From: Eutrigla gurnardus
Taxonomy: Eukaryota > Chordata > Actinopteri > Perciformes > Triglidae
NCBI GenBank assembly: GCA_963514095.1
Contig: OY741283.1
Location: 6,920,906 to 6,984,905 of the forward strand
Direction of reading: 5' to 3'
DNA: 64,000 nt
The notes below the pieces were generated by a model. It saw only the letters and a list, made by a program, of their open reading frames with translations. It ran no database searches and was not told the DNA's origin. This document shows positions 1 through 12,836 of this stretch, in pieces. How positions within the stretch are numbered: the first letter of the stretch is position 1; each line of letters begins with the position of its first letter. The translations under genes and the position numbers were made by a program.

Positions 1-1722
1 TTTGGCAGTAGTCAGCCAATCAGAGCGACGAGGGGGGAGGGAAGGGAGCGGGTGGGTAGCAACAGTTGCCCTGGTGAGGACGAAGCGCCATAGCCACGGT
101 AGCCCTGGCGACAAGAACCCAGCAACGAGAATCAACAACAACAACAACTGAATCCGCCATAAAAATAAAAGAAGACATTTTACCGGTGGGAAATACACAC
201 GTGGATACAGAGGTGAAGCTCTTTACACATAGGAAATATTTTATGTCCAGTAATGCTTCAGCTGAATTGTGCTATTGCCTTTTCCCCTTGTTGTTTCAGT
301 AGCCATAACAGGCAACTGCCTCCTAGTGTTAGCCGAGGATAGTCTGCAAGCTAGCCGTCGTATTGATAATCAGTCGAGTCCGTCTCTTGAATGGTGCCGT
401 TTCTGCCCGCTACTCATTCGAGTGACACTAAATTGTGCCTGCCATGACGACGCAGCCACAGATGCATACTCAAGCAGGCCGTTGTTATGGCGATGTCAAA
501 TGCAAAAGGTACAAAATGGCGGTTGTTGTAGAGACCAGTTAGCTTACTGCCCGTGGTACCTTTGCTAGATTGCTAGCATCACTGCTGTCACGACTGGCTT
601 GTGTTCGCTACTGCTTGACGTTAACGTACAGTTACTGGAACGAGTCACCACTAACGGTCACTCGTCTATCTTTAACGTTCATTTACGTACATTCTGTGGC
701 GGTTTGATACGCTGGGTTTTTTTTCCAGCAGCCCCGGCACAAAACCACGTCCCCGTGCAGCCTACGTGACGTTAACTGCCAAAAACGGAGACCACATTGG
801 GATAATCAAGTTAAACGTGTAGCTATATAGACAGTTTGGGGGTTTGTGTTGAGACAGGGGCACAGTTGGAACAACGACAGGCATCCAAAATATCGCTCTC
901 GATGATGGAAAGTTGAAAGCTAAGGCAGGTGGCGGACATTTAACATCTGAGGGGCGTGGCGAAAGAAGGCGTTTTGCAGGTGCTTTACCGGTCCAAGTTC
1001 AGTTTAACGTATTTGTTCACTGATTTGGATTTGTAATAAGAGGACATGTGGCCAGTTGACCGTCAACGTCAAAAAAATAAACTTATTCGGGCTTGAAAAC
1101 AGATGTAACGTTAACGTCGGTGCTATGTTTCCAGTCGTTTAGTGTCAAGGTCAATGCAGTAAAATGTGTCACTAATTAAGGATAATGTATACATGTGTAT
1201 AATTGTGTGTGAGTTACAGCATCATTTCAACAGAATGCATTGCAGTATTAGTGAAACGTGGTAAGGGATTTTCCCCTTGTGCCTCAGGCATAACTGCTTG
1301 AATGGCCACAGAATGTGTGATCACATTACAGGTAATGAGACACCGATATGTTTGTTCCCGTCAATGCTCCTACCCCCATCTCCCATCAGCTGCACCACCA
1401 CCAGGTCAGCATTAGGACTTAAAAGAGGAGGAGGGGGGCAATATTTTTCTAAAAAAAATGTGATTCATAACATTTTGTTCTGCTTTATTTTCCAAAAGTT
1501 GGGAATTGTATCCCTTTTACCATAAGAACTCTAATTAGATTCAGATCCTGTGCCCTGTCTGTATCTGCATGATTATACAGTGGCTTGAAATATCAAATTA
1601 ATTGGTCTCTTCTAACTAAAACAGAGGATTCATACTGGAGCATTTAGTGGATCGACTAATATATCAGAAATACGTATCTAATCACAATTTTCTTTATCCT
1701 AGTGTGATTCCCAGCTCTTGTA
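1..1722 (+). promoter_or_regulatory. rfx1: rfx1 promoter, 5' UTR and first intron
   Basis: This GC-richer start of the window probably holds the rfx1 promoter and a non-coding first exon within roughly the first 200 bases. The exact transcription start and first donor cannot be fixed from sequence. The rest is intron, ending at a pyrimidine-rich acceptor (ag at about 1701-1702) followed by a short leader and the ATG at 1723. Short ORFs here (269-568, 1277-1525) show no protein-like composition or family motif, so I treat them as chance. Confidence 0.5.
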
Positions 1723-4700
1723 ATGGCCACCTCAGGCTACGCAGGTGAGATACAGCCAGCGGCCCAACCCCAGGCGGCTGGTGTTACCGTCACAGCGGGG
1801 CAACCTGACGCCAGTTCCACCCCTGCAACTACCACTCATTTTCTGGCTGAGATACAGACTACTGTGGCCGCTCCCACTGTTGTCACGGCCACGGGCCAAA
1901 CTAGTCCTACTGATCAAGCCACCATCATCGCCACTCCGAAGCCTGCAGACGGTGGTCAAGTCCAGTCTACAGCACAGGCTCAGGTTCCTCAGACACAGTA
2001 TGTGACTGCAGAGATCCAGGGCTCCCCCACACAGTCTGGAAATGGCCAAAGCACTCCTCAATACATTGTTGTTACAGTCACAGGTAAGGGCTGAAATATG
2101 CAAACCATTATATGCCATTGGCACTAATTTGGACCAGGCCAGTTGAAGGCAGGAGCAGCGCTTTACCTAAAACATCCATATTTTAGTGGTTACTCCTCAC
2201 ACACTGGGATTTTTAAATGTTTTATGTTTATATGCAAAGCTATTTGTTTTAATGAACCAGATCTGTGTTTATTAAAATTAATAACACTGTATGTTCTTAC
2301 GGGCAGTCAGTTAAATACTTCAGTGTTTTATAGACAACAATATAAACTTTCACATGTTGAGATTATGGAGGTGCACAACAATTCATAAAAGTAAAATGTC
2401 ACCAACTTGTGGAATGTATTTACATCCCCTCTTTTTCCTTTAGAGGGCTCCCTTCACTCGAGTGACAGTGTGTCGGACTCCAGCCCCCCTCCAGCTGTGG
2501 TGCAAACGGGAGTTCCCACGCAGGTTGTTCAGCAGGTACAGGTGGCTCAACAGGTAAAATATGCACACACACAGACACACACACAAACACATCATGAATC
2601 TAAGGTTTGCTTGATGCTTAAAGTTATATATTATCTTTATCTCTGCAGAGGTCCGTGGTTCAGGCCACCTCTCAGATAGCCAAGACTGAGCCAGGCACTC
2701 AGCTCAGTGTCACCAGTCTACAGTCTGTTCATATCAGCCAGGAGGTAAGTCCAACATACAGTAACACAGGTTGTCATTGGTGGTCAAATATGACGTCTGA
2801 CAATCACATGTACTGTCTCTGACAAACACACGTGGAATACAAGCAATACATGTAGATATATCATCACTTTCTGCACAAAAGGTGGTCATGTGACATCCAA
2901 AACTTTCCAACTTCCTCACATTTGGGCTAGAATTAGTCAACTCATAACATCAGTGGTCAACCCTGCATTTGTGGGTTTCCAGTTCCTCTCTAGCGTCTGG
3001 GCGACACTGGTAGCCAGGGAGAAGAATGTAGCTGAAAGCCAACTGCAGCATGAGATAGGACAGCCAGAGTGCCAGGCCTCTGTATCAGCAGACTACGTAG
3101 GAGAATTCTGCGACAGGCACCTTCAATCGGACCCTCTTCAGTATTACCATGGGCTGTACTTGCACTCTTTGGAGTACGAGATAGGTGAAGGTCACCCCGC
3201 TGTCGATAGCTCAGGCTATGATCAGCCACCACCGCCTGCTACAAGTACTGCTTTCCAAGTAGGTCTGGGACACAAGGGCGACTGCTGCGATATAATTAAG
3301 GGAACAGAAAATATGTCTGTAGCTAAGAATTGTGTGTTAGAATTTAAAAAGAAACTGCATCAAAGATGTTAGGAGGATTCTCAGGTGAGATACAGTTGAT
3401 ATGGTTGAACTAGGCTGACATGGATTTATTGGATCTTTATATGTTTATGTGTGTGTGCTCACTCCTTAGGTCCAGCAGCTCACACCAGTGCCAGTGCAAC
3501 ATGTGTACGCCAATCAAGTTCAGTATGTGGAAGGAGGAGAGACCAACTACACCACCAGCACCATGTTAGAATAAAACTGTCTATCATTTTCTAACAGTAG
3601 TTTAATGCAGTTTAATCTCCCAACAGTTTACTTTGTTTCTAACACATCTTTTCATGTGTGTCATCCAGCCGTTCCAGCACATTTCCCTACGGTGACACGC
3701 CCCTGTACACCCAGACCACCGCTGCCCAGTATTATGATGGTCAGACAACGTCAGGCTCACAGCCGTCGACACCTGGCACACCTCTAACCGTCTCTGTGAC
3801 TGCTGGCACCACAGGGAGTGTGTCCATGTTTGTTGCCCAGCCCACCAGTGCAGGAGGAGGAGGGGCCACCGTGGTGACCACAGGTGGCACCACCAATGGG
3901 GCAGGGGATGGGGCAGGTACCAACGGTGGCACAGCGGGCAGCTATGTGATCCAGGGGGGTTACATGCTGGGCAGCAGCGGCGGAGGGGCAGCTGGCAACA
4001 GTCAGAGCTACTCGCTGACCGCCCGTGCCTCCCCAGCCACTGTGAGTATTACAGAGGGCGAGGAGGGTAGCGTGCCGTCGGCAGACAAGAAGGTATGCAG
4101 AGGCGCCAAGCGCGGGAATTTTTCTTTTCGTTTTGTTCTCATCCACGCAACCCTTTGGTGGCGCATACTGATGATGTCATAGTTTTGTCCAGTGGAAAGC
4201 ACAATTAATAATGTGGAGATTCATATTAGGACCAGAAAATGTTAGCTGTGTGTGATACAATACTATTGAGTGTCGATCACAGTAAAACGTGCTGTAGCAT
4301 ACAGTATTTCAATGTGTGGTTTCCTCCTGAAAGAAAACAAAACCTTGGCCTCATCATTTTCATATCATTACAGTGCATGTGACAAGGGGCATTTCTAATT
4401 TGTCCTGAAATGCCCCAAAACGATACCGTTCATCCCAAATTCATCCTATTGAACCCCATGTGATAATGGCAACCAACCAATGTTCGGCAGACATCCCATC
4501 AGTATTGCAGGTCATGAATTCATTGCATACCAAAGTTGTATGCCACGGCACGCACACGAATGTATGTGTTTTCATTCCCAAATGATCGTCAAAACTAAAT
4601 GTGAATGGATGTGACCGCATGTACTGTAGCAACTGAAAGATGTGGGTAATGTCATTGTGGATAAGTGCCAATGTTGATGTGTGCTGTCCTGTTCTGTATC

Positions 4701-7700
4701 TATTGGCTTTGCTGACTGCACCAGCTATTTCCTTTTTTCATTGCCTGCGTGTCAGGTACAGTGGTTGCTGGACAACTATGAGACAGCGGAAGGAGTGAGT
4801 CTGCCACGTTCCACCCTCTACTGCCACTATCTGCTGCACTGCCAGGAGCAGAAACTAGAGCCTGTTAATGCTGCATCCTTTGGGAAACTCATTAGATCCG
4901 TGTTCATGGGGCTACGCACGCGGCGCCTGGGCACACGGTGAGATGCATGCATAGTGGTGCCAGTACACACATCAGTAACAGCACAGACACTCTCTTTACA
5001 CACATTGTATGGTCCATATACTTTTAGATCTCAATTAGTGGCCTGCCCATCGGGACGCCCTGCAGGAGAACGGTGGATGTGATTCCCGGAAAGATCAATC
5101 TCTTTGGAGCATTGCAAAAATGTTTGCCAAGTGTAGGAAGATAATGTGGGTAGAGATGGAGACAGACAGCTTGTGTGTGGGCGAGTGAGCAAGTGGGACT
5201 TTTAAAAAATAGTTGTTAATACGAGTTTAATTAAACAATATTATATGTTTTGGTTATTGTATTCTATGAAATTAAAGCTGTATCGTGTTGAGTCAGTGTG
5301 AAGCTGCACAGTTTAAACCCTCTCCTGTCACATAGCTTGCTTTCTCCTCTAAAGATTGATGAAGGGAGACACAGGTTCAATTTGATGTCAACACCTATTT
5401 TGCCTGTTCCTGACAGGGGTAATTCTAAATACCACTACTATGGGCTGAGGATCAAGGCAGGCTCTTCTCTTTTACGCCTGATGGAAGACCAGCAACATCT
5501 GGCCATGAGGCAGCAGCCATTCTCACAGAAACAAAGGTGCACACTCACCCATCCCAACACAGATTCATACATCAACTGTCTATTGCTACACCAATGTAAC
5601 AATTTCTCTTAAATATCTATTTTCAAATTGTTCCAACTGAATGTATTTCCTTTGTACAGTTGTATCATCGACTCTGATTTTCCCTCTGTCTCTCACATTA
5701 CGTATGTTATTTTAAATCCTCTCACGTTTCCAGACATCTGCTGTATAAAAATAAATGCCGTTTCGTCTCACTTTATTATTCATCATCTTTGTGTAGATCT
5801 GTAGATCATCTACCTCATCATGGGTACTTTATCCCTGTTCCTATCAGGTTGAAGCCTGTGCATAAAGTAGAGGGAATGACCAATGGCACAGCAGCAGGCG
5901 CAGGGCAGCAGCAGCAGCAGCAGCAGGGGTCAGGTCAGGTGGACATCAGCACCCAGGTTCAGCAGTACCAGCAGTTCCTAGGTGAGTTCAGTGAACTATT
6001 ACTCAGCTATGAATGTGATGGTTAAGTGTTTGTTAAAAGAAGAAGAGTCTGATGGCATAACGGAATAAGACAATATCATTTTTTAATGAATCAGGGTAAA
6101 ATATGATCTCTCTTTGAGCGTCCAGTGGTCTTGTGTTCCAGATGCGTCCCGCGCTCTCCCAGAGTTCCCAGACATTGACCTCCAGGGGAAGTCTCTGCCA
6201 GAGGGAATTGAGCTGGAGCACATAAAGAGCTTTCAGCTGCTGTACAGAGAGCACTGTGAGGTGAGTGAATGAAAGGAGACACCCATGGAGTATTTATAAG
6301 TTTCCCTTTCCATCTAGTTCTTAGTGGAAGACTACTTTATAGTGTAGAACAGTATTAACTGAGGAATGAAAGGACATGTCGTCGGACAGCTGAGGGATAA
6401 GATTGATTTAAAAGCACTCAGACAATATTAGTAAGGAAAGTCCATAAATAAATAATGTCCTTGTTTTCCTCACTTTGTGTCTGACGTATACGATATTCTC
6501 TGTGTGTTCTGTCAGGCCATACTAGATGTGATGGTCAACCTGCAGTTCACCTTGGTGGAAACTCTGTGGAAGACCTTCTGGAGGTTCAGCCAGAACCAAG
6601 CCGGAGATGCCACTCTGGCTGTGTGAGTGTGTCAAAACTTACAGGCAAATATTCAAAAGCCACAGAATGCAGGTAATAAAAACTGACATGCATGTGTGTT
6701 CACAGTCACGACGAGTCAGAGAAGCGCCTCCCTAAGTCCTGCTTGGTGGTGCTGTGCAAGTATGATCCGGTGCTGCGCTGGAGCCGCGACTGTGACAACA
6801 GCCTGTACCAGGTCCTGGTGGAGATCCTCATCCCTGATGTCCTCAGGCCCATCCCCAGTAAGGCAACTTACAACTATATCATCACGCAGTTATGCACCAG
6901 ACTATTTCTGTGAGAAATTGAAACACAGAAAGTTGTTCCTCCTCTGCTCCACTGTTGAAACTATCAGTGGAGTTTAGATTTTGAATGCTTTGAACTATAA
7001 GAAAGGATCCTTCCTTTCATCCTGCTGCCACAGAAATATTTCCATCTTACATGGCCAAGAAATCAGCAGGAATGAAGCTATGATTAACAGGTGTTTGATA
7101 TTCCTTTTTCCTGGTACATTTTAACAGGATAACAACATGAAAAAACCTCTAAAGAGACCAGTATTAAAGTGTCTTATCACCTTTTTTCTTGCTACTGCCA
7201 GGTGCCTTAACTCAAGCCATCCGCAACTTTGCCAAGAGCCTGGAGAGCTGGCTGACCAATGCCATGATGAACATCCCGGAGGAAATGGTCCGCATCAAGG
7301 TAGGGCTCACACCTCCTCATTAAAGGCCCAGGACAGAGCTTAACATACATTGCTCGCCATAAGTAGTATTTTTTGTAGAGCTATTTGTATCTATCTGGCA
7401 TCTGTGTAAAATATATTTTTGATTCAGGTAACGTCAGCCAATGCATTTGCTCAGACACTGCGTCGCTACACCAGTCTGAACCACCTTGCCCAGGCAGCCC
7501 GCGCTGTCCTCCAGAACACGGCCCAGATCAACCAGATGCTCTCCGACCTCAACCGCGTCGACTTTGCAAATGTCCAGGTTGGCCTCCTCTCTGAATGCTG
7601 TGCGCCGACAGCATCCATGTCACCTCACATGAGTTTGAGTTTCATCTCGCATACGTTTCAGTGTTGTGCATATGCACCAACTTCCACTGCAGCATGTGGG

Positions 7701-8878
7701 TTTTGAGGGGGGTTTTCCAGGGGTTAGTTAATTATTCAGTCACTGCATTAATCATTTCTGCAATTTTCTTATTCAGGAAATGTAAATCAAGCCCTCTCCT
7801 TGCTCTAGGGAGTGAAGAGTACATGGTTAGATACAGAACCCGGAGCCTGGGAGTGATTTCATGTTTTGTTTAAAGTCAGTTTGGCAATGAATGTATTTCT
7901 GTACACAAGGACTTTAACCTCAGTCCTCTCTTTGAATCATAGTCTGTCTAAACATTAAGTCACCCTGCTGCCCTCTACCTGTACAACTAATGCCAGGTGT
8001 GACTGCCTCTTACTGACACAGCCCTGTCCACCCTTTGCAGGAGCAGGCTTCATGGGTGTGTCGGTGTGAAGACCGCGTTGTCCAGCGGCTGGAGCAGGAC
8101 TTCAAACTCACACTCCAGCAACAGAACTCCCTGGAGCAGTGGGCTGCTTGGCTGGATGGTGTAGTCTCCCAGGTCCTAAAGCCCTACCAGCAGAGCCCGG
8201 CCTTCCCTAAGGCCGCCAAGCTCTTTCTACTCAAGTGGTCCTTTTACAGGTTTGATGGGAGATTTAACTCCAAGTTCATGAGAAAAAAGACACGAAAATC
8301 TCACTTTTTATAATGTGGGATCCTTAATTCTCTCTCCTCTGCAGTTCCATGGTAATCAGGGACCTGACCCTGAGGAGTGCAGCCAGTTTCGGTTCCTTTC
8401 ACCTGATCCGCCTGCTGTACGATGAGTACATGTACTACCTGATAGAGCACCGAGTGGCCCAGGCTAAAGGAGAGACACCCATTGCAGTCATGGGAGAGGT
8501 ACCAAAGCACACACGCACAAACATGAACTAATGAAGTAATGTAAGGCATAACTACTCTACTCACACATCCCCCTCTTGCCATTAGTTTGCCAGTTTAGGC
8601 CGGGGTCTAAACCAGCTGGATCCTGACAAAGGTAATCACACTCTGCACTGTGTATCCCGGACACTCATGGCTTCAAGCTTTGTTTGTGACTAACTCATTT
8701 ACCCTCGTCCATCCCAGAAGAGGAAGAGGAGGAGGAGGAGGAGAGTGACGATGAAGGTCAAGAGCTGTCCCTTCCCTCAGACGGGGTTGTGCTCGGAGAC
8801 GAGTCTCTGGAGCCGCCCGCCAAGCTGGCCAGAATGGACCAGAGAGTCCTCTTCACAACCGGATCCGCTGACAACTAA
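1723..8878 (+). CDS. rfx1: Regulatory factor X1 transcription factor (RFX1), complete CDS
   Basis: RFX1 binds X-box DNA as a dimer in the nucleus and regulates ciliary, MHC class II and other genes. Exons: 1723-2083, 2444-2553, 2649-2744, 3470-3564, 3669-4041 (or 4092), 4756-4937, 5417-5536, 5848-5981, 6142-6260, 6516-6622, 6706-6857, 7202-7299, 7428-7577, 8041-8249, 8345-8498, 8586-8631, 8718-8878. All junctions are GT-AG and keep frame, giving 888 aa (905 with the longer donor); human RFX1 is about 979. The N-terminus is Gln/Ala/Thr-rich activation sequence, with a Gly-rich stretch before YVIQGGYMLG. The winged-helix DNA-binding domain starts at VQWLLDNYETAEG and runs through KYHYYGLRIKA (about residues 345-425). 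The conserved dimerisation region (LNHLAQAARAVLQNT, RCEDRVVQRLEQDF) and an acidic Glu-rich tail follow. The N-terminus and the Gly-rich block fit RFX1 and not RFX2 or RFX3. Some fish have two rfx1 copies, and a/b cannot be decided here. Confidence 0.95.
4042..4092 (+). other. rfx1: Optional in-frame 3' extension of rfx1 exon (alternative donor)
   Basis: The exon starting at 3669 can end at 4041 (act|gtgagt) or stay open for 17 more codons and end at 4092 (aag|gtatgc). Both donors are in the same phase and join VQWLLDN of the DNA-binding domain in frame. The extension encodes an acidic, Ser-containing segment just before the DNA-binding domain. RFX2 and RFX3 also carry extra residues at this point, whereas the human RFX1 form I remember does not. 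Confidence 0.6.
5906..5926 (+). repeat. rfx1: (CAG)7 polyglutamine tract in rfx1
   Basis: Seven pure CAG codons lie in the rfx1 exon 5848-5981, in the linker after the DNA-binding domain. They encode glutamine in a region that is poorly conserved in the family, so length variation between individuals is likely. Confidence 0.9.
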
Positions 8879-9348
8879 CCACAGCGTTAACACTTACAGT
8901 AGTGGATTGATTATATTGAATATGCACACACACAGATGTACAAAAAAAAAAAACACTAATTTATACACTTGACACATGTATATAGATCTTGTAAATGCGT
9001 GTGCACACTCGCTGCATACTGTAACTGTCCCACTTGTTGACGCACACACAATCAAAAATATCCAGTGCTGCTGTTTGCTTGGATGACACAACCACCCGTC
9101 GGCACCACAGATTCAACACACAATCAGTGGCACTGCAATGGGACGTGGCTTCAAAACCCCAGAGAGAAAGAGTTGTATTGATCTGTAAAATTGAACTAAA
9201 GCCGGGCATGTTTTTTTTTTTTTTCCTCTCTCGCTCTCATTGCATCGCAACCTGTAGCCTCGCCGTCTCCTTGCTGAGAAAGTTCTGCTCACCCAAGATC
9301 CTCCTAATACTGTCACTGCCGTATCAAAGTGGTCTTGAAAATACTGTG

Positions 9349-9381
<33 letters not shown>

Positions 9382-11040
9382 AAGGTAACTTATACAAATG
9401 GAGTGCGCAAAGATGACCTTCAACCATAAACAGCTGGATTTTGTTGTTGCTTATTATCATTAAATGCTGTGGGGAGCTGTGTCGTACAGAAGGGAAGAGA
9501 CATTTGGGAGGGACAGCAGATGGTTGGGATTTTTGGGTGAGTTGATTGTGAGTGTGTGTGTGTGTGTGTTTTGTGTTTGAGCACTGGGTGGGTCACACGG
9601 CTCTGCTGTTACTTCTGGAGGCTGACTGAACACGCTTTTCCCCAACGGTGTGTGTACACGTGCGTATCTGCTTGTGAGTCATGTTACGTGTTGACCGTTT
9701 CCTCTGTAGATATTTTCTAAAGGAGTTCAGGTTTTTTTGATTTGGGACACGCGTGTAAATCTCCTGTTTGATTCGATTTGCCTGTAAAGAAAACGTTGCT
9801 GTGCTCTTGGAGTGCCTGTCGCAGCTGCTTCACACACTTGTAAAGATAAAGATACGGCTGTGGATTTGGGGCTCCCATTAGTTGCTGCAAAACAAATCCT
9901 CTCTCTTTAATTGAACACCTGGTTCCCCGGGAGAGGTACTGTATGTGTCATATTTTTATGTTCAAAGTGCTTCATTGCCGTCCATCCAATAAGTTCCTCT
10001 GCGGCCTCATTTTCCTTTGATATATCATTTCCCCTGCCTTATTTCAATATGCTTTTCCATACGTGTGCCAAACCCGTTTCCTTTAATCCCAGATCCCATT
10101 GTTTTTAAATGATCTCTCTAGGTTTTAAGGAGGACTGTGCCTGAGTAAGAACGGTGATATACTAATATTCTTCTGTATATTTATCCACTATTTTCAATTT
10201 TGTTGTCACTAAGTGAACCTCTTGTGCAGTGTATGGTGCTGTGTTGTCACACATTGTAAGCAACCTTTGTGTGCATTATTGATTTGTGATTGTACGTTCA
10301 ATTATCAATCCTATATCATATCTGGTGACTTTTCCACACACAGGCTAACGGCCCTGCCTCTTTGCACATGTTGACTATTGTCTTTAAAAATCGGACATTT
10401 TTTTTCCATTTCCTTTGAAGTCATAGGTGTTTGGCTTTTTTAACGGTGGGCGTGCAGGTGTGAGATTGCGTGCGAACACCTCGTCTCACTCTGTGTGGTG
10501 AGAGGTGAGATGGCTCTTTCTGCACAGTCCTCCGCCGACACTCATCTCCCTTCACCGTGCTCTCATCTCACTTGTGTTTCCGCCCTCCTGCCAATGGCTT
10601 TGTTTTGCTTCAAACATCCATATTCTTAAACACTGTTCGTCGAGATTGGTTGTTGTAAACTTGTCATTATTTTGTATTTTTGAATACGACGTCTTTAAAT
10701 AGCTGCGATGCTCATGTTTTTCCGACAAGCATCGCCAGCCTCAAACCAGCACATCATCCTTTAAACGGAGTCTAACGCTACCACAGCTGAGTACATATCA
10801 CTCCAGTCTTTTAATGATCTACAGCATATAGAATGGCCATTGTTTACCCAGTAAGAAAAATGTTTTTAATTGTGCATTGTTTCTCATGTACAAAACTGAA
10901 TTGAGAAAAAAAGATGTTCAGTGGCAGTGTTTTATGAATTTGGTCTGCTATAAGTATGACTGTGCCTTTGGAGGTGGTAGAATGCAATTCAGATGTTTTT
11001 AATTTTAAAGATATAAATTAAAGAATTTTTAAAATTGCAC
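8879..11040 (+). other. rfx1: rfx1 3' UTR
   Basis: About 2.1 kb after the stop lacks any supported ORF and contains GT repeats and T-rich tracts. An ATTAAA signal lies at 11017-11022 in an A/T-rich setting, so cleavage probably occurs shortly after. The large 3' UTR suits a transcription-factor gene, but the end point is inferred. Confidence 0.6.
9350..9378. repeat. (TG)n microsatellite
   Basis: A pure TG dinucleotide tract within the rfx1 3' UTR, with a shorter interrupted TG tract near 9550-9570. It accounts for the repetitive ORFs on both strands here. Confidence 0.95.
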
Positions 11041-11539
11041 TCTTGTAGATTTATTTTCCCTGAAGTTAAGCAAAAAACGTTTTCAATGGTTACATCGATA
11101 ATTATTATCTTTGTGGCTAATAGACATGCAGCATTTGTGGGACACTGGAACAGAAACTGCAAATATATTCAGTCTATTATGAACACTAAATTCACTCAAA
11201 CGCCTGATTAATGTGAAGAAGTCCTAATAATGGCGTGGAGTGATAATTCATCACAACTGTGCTTCTGTCTGCACAGTGGCAACAATGTGAATGTCCAGTA
11301 AAAGATGATGAAAGACAACACGCGTTTTAAAGTAATCAACATTTGCCCCACTTTAATTCAGTATTGCTGCTGGTGGTCATCTATTAACAATATCAACACT
11401 GCTGCCAAAGGCAGGCTCACAGCTGCCGTTCAGAATACAAGATTCATACCTGATACATCTCTGTAAGTCAAAACCAACAGCATTATATTGCTGAATATAT
11501 ATATATATTTATATATATACACAATATATCTTAATGTGA
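11041..11539. other. Intergenic gap between convergent rfx1 and khsrp
   Basis: About 500 bases of A/T-rich sequence between the inferred 3' ends of two convergent genes. It includes a TATATA run near 11500-11520. I see no gene, repeat family or structured RNA in it. Confidence 0.6.
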
Positions 11540-12836
11540 GACACACTGGAAGACTAAGCTTTATTCTGTTACAAACAATTGACTGTGGGAAGGAGAACAG
11601 ATCAACACATTCTTGTTGGCATCCACCAAACCCAAAGGATAAAGTAAAAACCTGGAGATGGTTCCAATGTGTGTCACATAAAAGGTCTCATAATCACTTT
11701 TGAATATTCCAAGCAACGTGAGATAAGGAAATATATTTTTCGGTCTCCTGAAGGACAATTCAAGGGGCAAAATAGGGCATTGAAGAGCAGATGTTAAGCT
11801 ACAACAATGCGATGCACGAAATTAAGAGAGAAAAGTCGTAAATCATGCCAACAAAAACCGAACATACTGCTTTATGTAGTGATCCTCACACAGGTGGTCA
11901 TTAATGGGAAGCCACTTTCATCCAAGGTGAAAAAAGAAGAAGAAGAAAAGATATAAGGCCCATAATTCCAGCAAAAAAATCAATAAAATTTCAACTTGTC
12001 ATGACCTCCACATTAAAACATTTTTCACATAACTTGCATGCCACCAGCAGAAGAACGACAAGCCGTTCTGCAGGTGAAAGGGTAGACCTGCTCTTCATTA
12101 GGTGCTCCTCGTCTACGTCTAACAGCTTTCGGCAGTTCTTAGTAAATCCACATGCACGAATCAACACCGTAGAATTCCATTTGTTCACTTTAAAACTGGC
12201 TCGTTTGAACAAAAATACTGCAATTGAACACATTCATGATAAATGAAATAAAAACAAAATGTACACAAGTTGAAAAAACCATGCAAGCCTCAGCCGAGGG
12301 AAACGTGTCAAATCCATTTAAAAAAATCAATACATTGAACAAATTAAATGAGCTTTAACAAGGATTTCTGTGATGCATTATCACCTGTACCGGATACACA
12401 ATATGATTATAGTCCTAATAGCTATGTGCAACTCATGGATATGACGTGCTTTAAAAATGGGACTTGAAAGTCTTAGGAAGTGAATAAAAGGAAGATGAGA
12501 AGAAAGAGAGTAATATTGGCAACTGCTTCGCAATCAAGTAAGCGTTTCAGGGCTTCCATGTTCATAATGGCTTATATAATGCAGATCCATTGAGAAGCCG
12601 TCATGGCGAGATTATCCGTTTCCTCCCTCCCCTCCGCAGCAAAGCACTAGTACGTTTGTTCAGTTCACATGTTCATTAAAAGTATCCAGGTGGTGTTTGA
12701 AGGTGAGTAAGGTTTTTCTTTTATTTCCCCTCACAAGAAATTATCATAATTAAAAAAACAGGCTGGGTCCTGGCCTTAATTTCCAGGTCGTCTTCCTCAT
12801 CCCGACTCCTCGATTTTCTCCTGAGGCCGTGAACGC
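11540..12836 (-). other. khsrp: khsrp 3' UTR with poly(A) signal
   Basis: Reading the minus strand, the region after the stop at 12837 has no ORF of interest. It reaches an AATAAA hexamer at 11565-11560. The cleavage site is inferred to lie just beyond this. Confidence 0.6.

Noticed and set aside
1732..2124. 130-codon minus-strand ORF
   Set aside because: Antisense to the first coding exon of rfx1, which has the correct family sequence on the plus strand.
9034..9460. ORFs of 131 and 115 codons on both strands
   Set aside because: Located in the rfx1 3' UTR and partly made of the TG microsatellite.
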